Shown piece by piece: positions 63,505 through 64,000 of a DNA stretch of 64,000 nucleotides. The notes under the pieces were generated by a model, which saw only the letters and a program-made list of their open reading frames with translations, made no database searches and was not told the DNA's origin. The position numbers and the translations under genes were made by a program. This stretch comes from Roseovarius aestuariivivens (GTDB lineage: Bacteria > Pseudomonadota > Alphaproteobacteria > Rhodobacterales > Rhodobacteraceae): the NCBI RefSeq assembly GCF_004761875.1, contig NZ_SJEY01000013.1, forward strand, positions 25,198 to 89,197, read 5' to 3'. The first letter of the stretch is position 1, and each line of letters starts with the position of its first letter.

Positions 63505-63901
63505 TCGCCAGACGTTTCCTTGATGCCTCAAAGGCGGAAGTTGTCTACCTAATTTGGTTGTCGGAAAGGGCATGCGCTCTTGGCGAACGGATCAAGGCCA
63601 TTTGCTTTTCAAACCAGTACAACCAGAATGCTTAAGAACCCAACGACGATGATAGCAATCTGGGGCGTCTTCTGCTTTCTGAGCACATCCTGTGGAAGAG
63701 GCGTTATCTCGACATCATCGATTTCGGAAGGTCTAGATTTCATCATTGCTAACATTTCACTCGGTACCAGCAATGCGATCTAATGGTTGGGTCGTCTGAC
63801 GCTACTTGTGCGGAAAGCCCTTTAAATATGCGTGCTAATGGATGCCGAAGACCGAACTCCGGAACTTCGCTCCACGCACAACTCACTCGCGATCCGACCG
63901 G
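63505..63901. other. Intergenic region between IS elements, 397 bases
   Basis: A 67-codon frame at 63580-63783 with a hydrophobic middle is present but has no Shine-Dalgarno or family similarity, so it is not called. The rest is unassigned. Lower GC than the window average. Confidence 0.35.
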
Positions 63902-64000
63902 TGAACCGCGCCGGGTTTGCCGGAGGCTCCAACTCCTGAGTAGGATGGAGCATCATGAGCAAGACAACGAACAAGTATTCCCCTGAAGTGCGCGAACGAG
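63902..64000 (+). mobile_element. Left end of an IS3-type insertion sequence (continues past window)
   Basis: TGAACCGCGCCGGGTTTGCC at 63902 looks like an IS3-family terminal repeat, followed after ~50 bases by an OrfA start. The element's right end lies outside, so its integrity is unknown. Confidence 0.65.
63955..64000 (+). CDS. IS3-family transposase OrfA, first 15 codons
   Basis: The ATG begins MSKTTNKYSPEVRER, the common N-terminus of IS3-family (IS51/IS150-type) OrfA proteins with the helix-turn-helix just beyond. A GGATGGAG stretch precedes it. Truncated by the window end. Confidence 0.75.
   Translation, partial: MSKTTNKYSPEVRER

Noticed and set aside
63580..63783. 67-codon ORF with hydrophobic middle
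   Set aside because: No Shine-Dalgarno, no family resemblance, and it lies between decayed insertion sequences.

Overview
The window looks like a chromosomal segment of a marine-type alphaproteobacterium, most likely Rhodobacterales (Roseobacter group). This is an inference from high GC, tightly overlapping ATGA/TTGA gene junctions, a tad pilus locus with Flp pilin, a VPLPA-CTERM-type surface protein, a hemolysin-type (RTX) protein and decayed IS6/IS5 elements. No rRNA, convincing tRNA, CRISPR array or intact prophage was seen. Most of the window is accessory and envelope-related.

Layout. 1-3.5 kb: end of a type II secretion gspD-gspE-gspF run. 3.6-9.7 kb: glycan genes (GT2 and a beta-propeller glycosidase-like protein, a B12-binding radical SAM enzyme, a PglD-like acyltransferase, a DegT aminotransferase, a WbqC-like protein). 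9.7-16.4 kb: three tandem secreted phage-tail-collar paralogues, an ATP-grasp-like protein and a periplasmic hexaheme cytochrome. 16.8-22.2 kb: a GT4 enzyme, then a tightly coupled GTP cyclohydrolase II / dehydrogenase / PTPS-fold / methyltransferase / RibD-reductase cluster that looks like a small pathway to a modified pteridine or flavin-like compound. 22.3-28.9 kb: an OpgH/MdoH-type glucosyltransferase, YceI, and a phosphatase / CDP-alcohol transferase / sulfatase-fold / flippase-like operon, possibly for periplasmic glucan or lipid head-group modification.

29.3-45.2 kb is the most unusual part. An ATP-grasp enzyme is translationally coupled to a 667-residue protein with a papain-like Cys/His/Asn arrangement. 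It is followed by three large proteins with no assigned system: a secreted pentapeptide-plus-LRR protein, a 1092-residue protein with an internal hydrophobic block, and a secreted pentapeptide-plus-glycine-rich protein. A 1285-residue RTX protein follows, with a nearly perfect 306-bp internal duplication. 45.3-52.3 kb: an IS5-type relic, a DUF1326-DUF2182-DUF1326 operon, a Tat-exported phosphoesterase with a VanZ-like protein, a small conserved protein and a VPLPA-CTERM protein. 52.7-61.2 kb: a tad/flp operon on the minus strand (flp, cpaB, tadG, two tadE-like genes, cpaE, cpaF, tadB, tadC) with no secretin, prepilin peptidase or tadD in the window. A LuxR-type regulator is divergent from flp. 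62.7-64 kb: an IS6 relic and the start of an IS3-type element.
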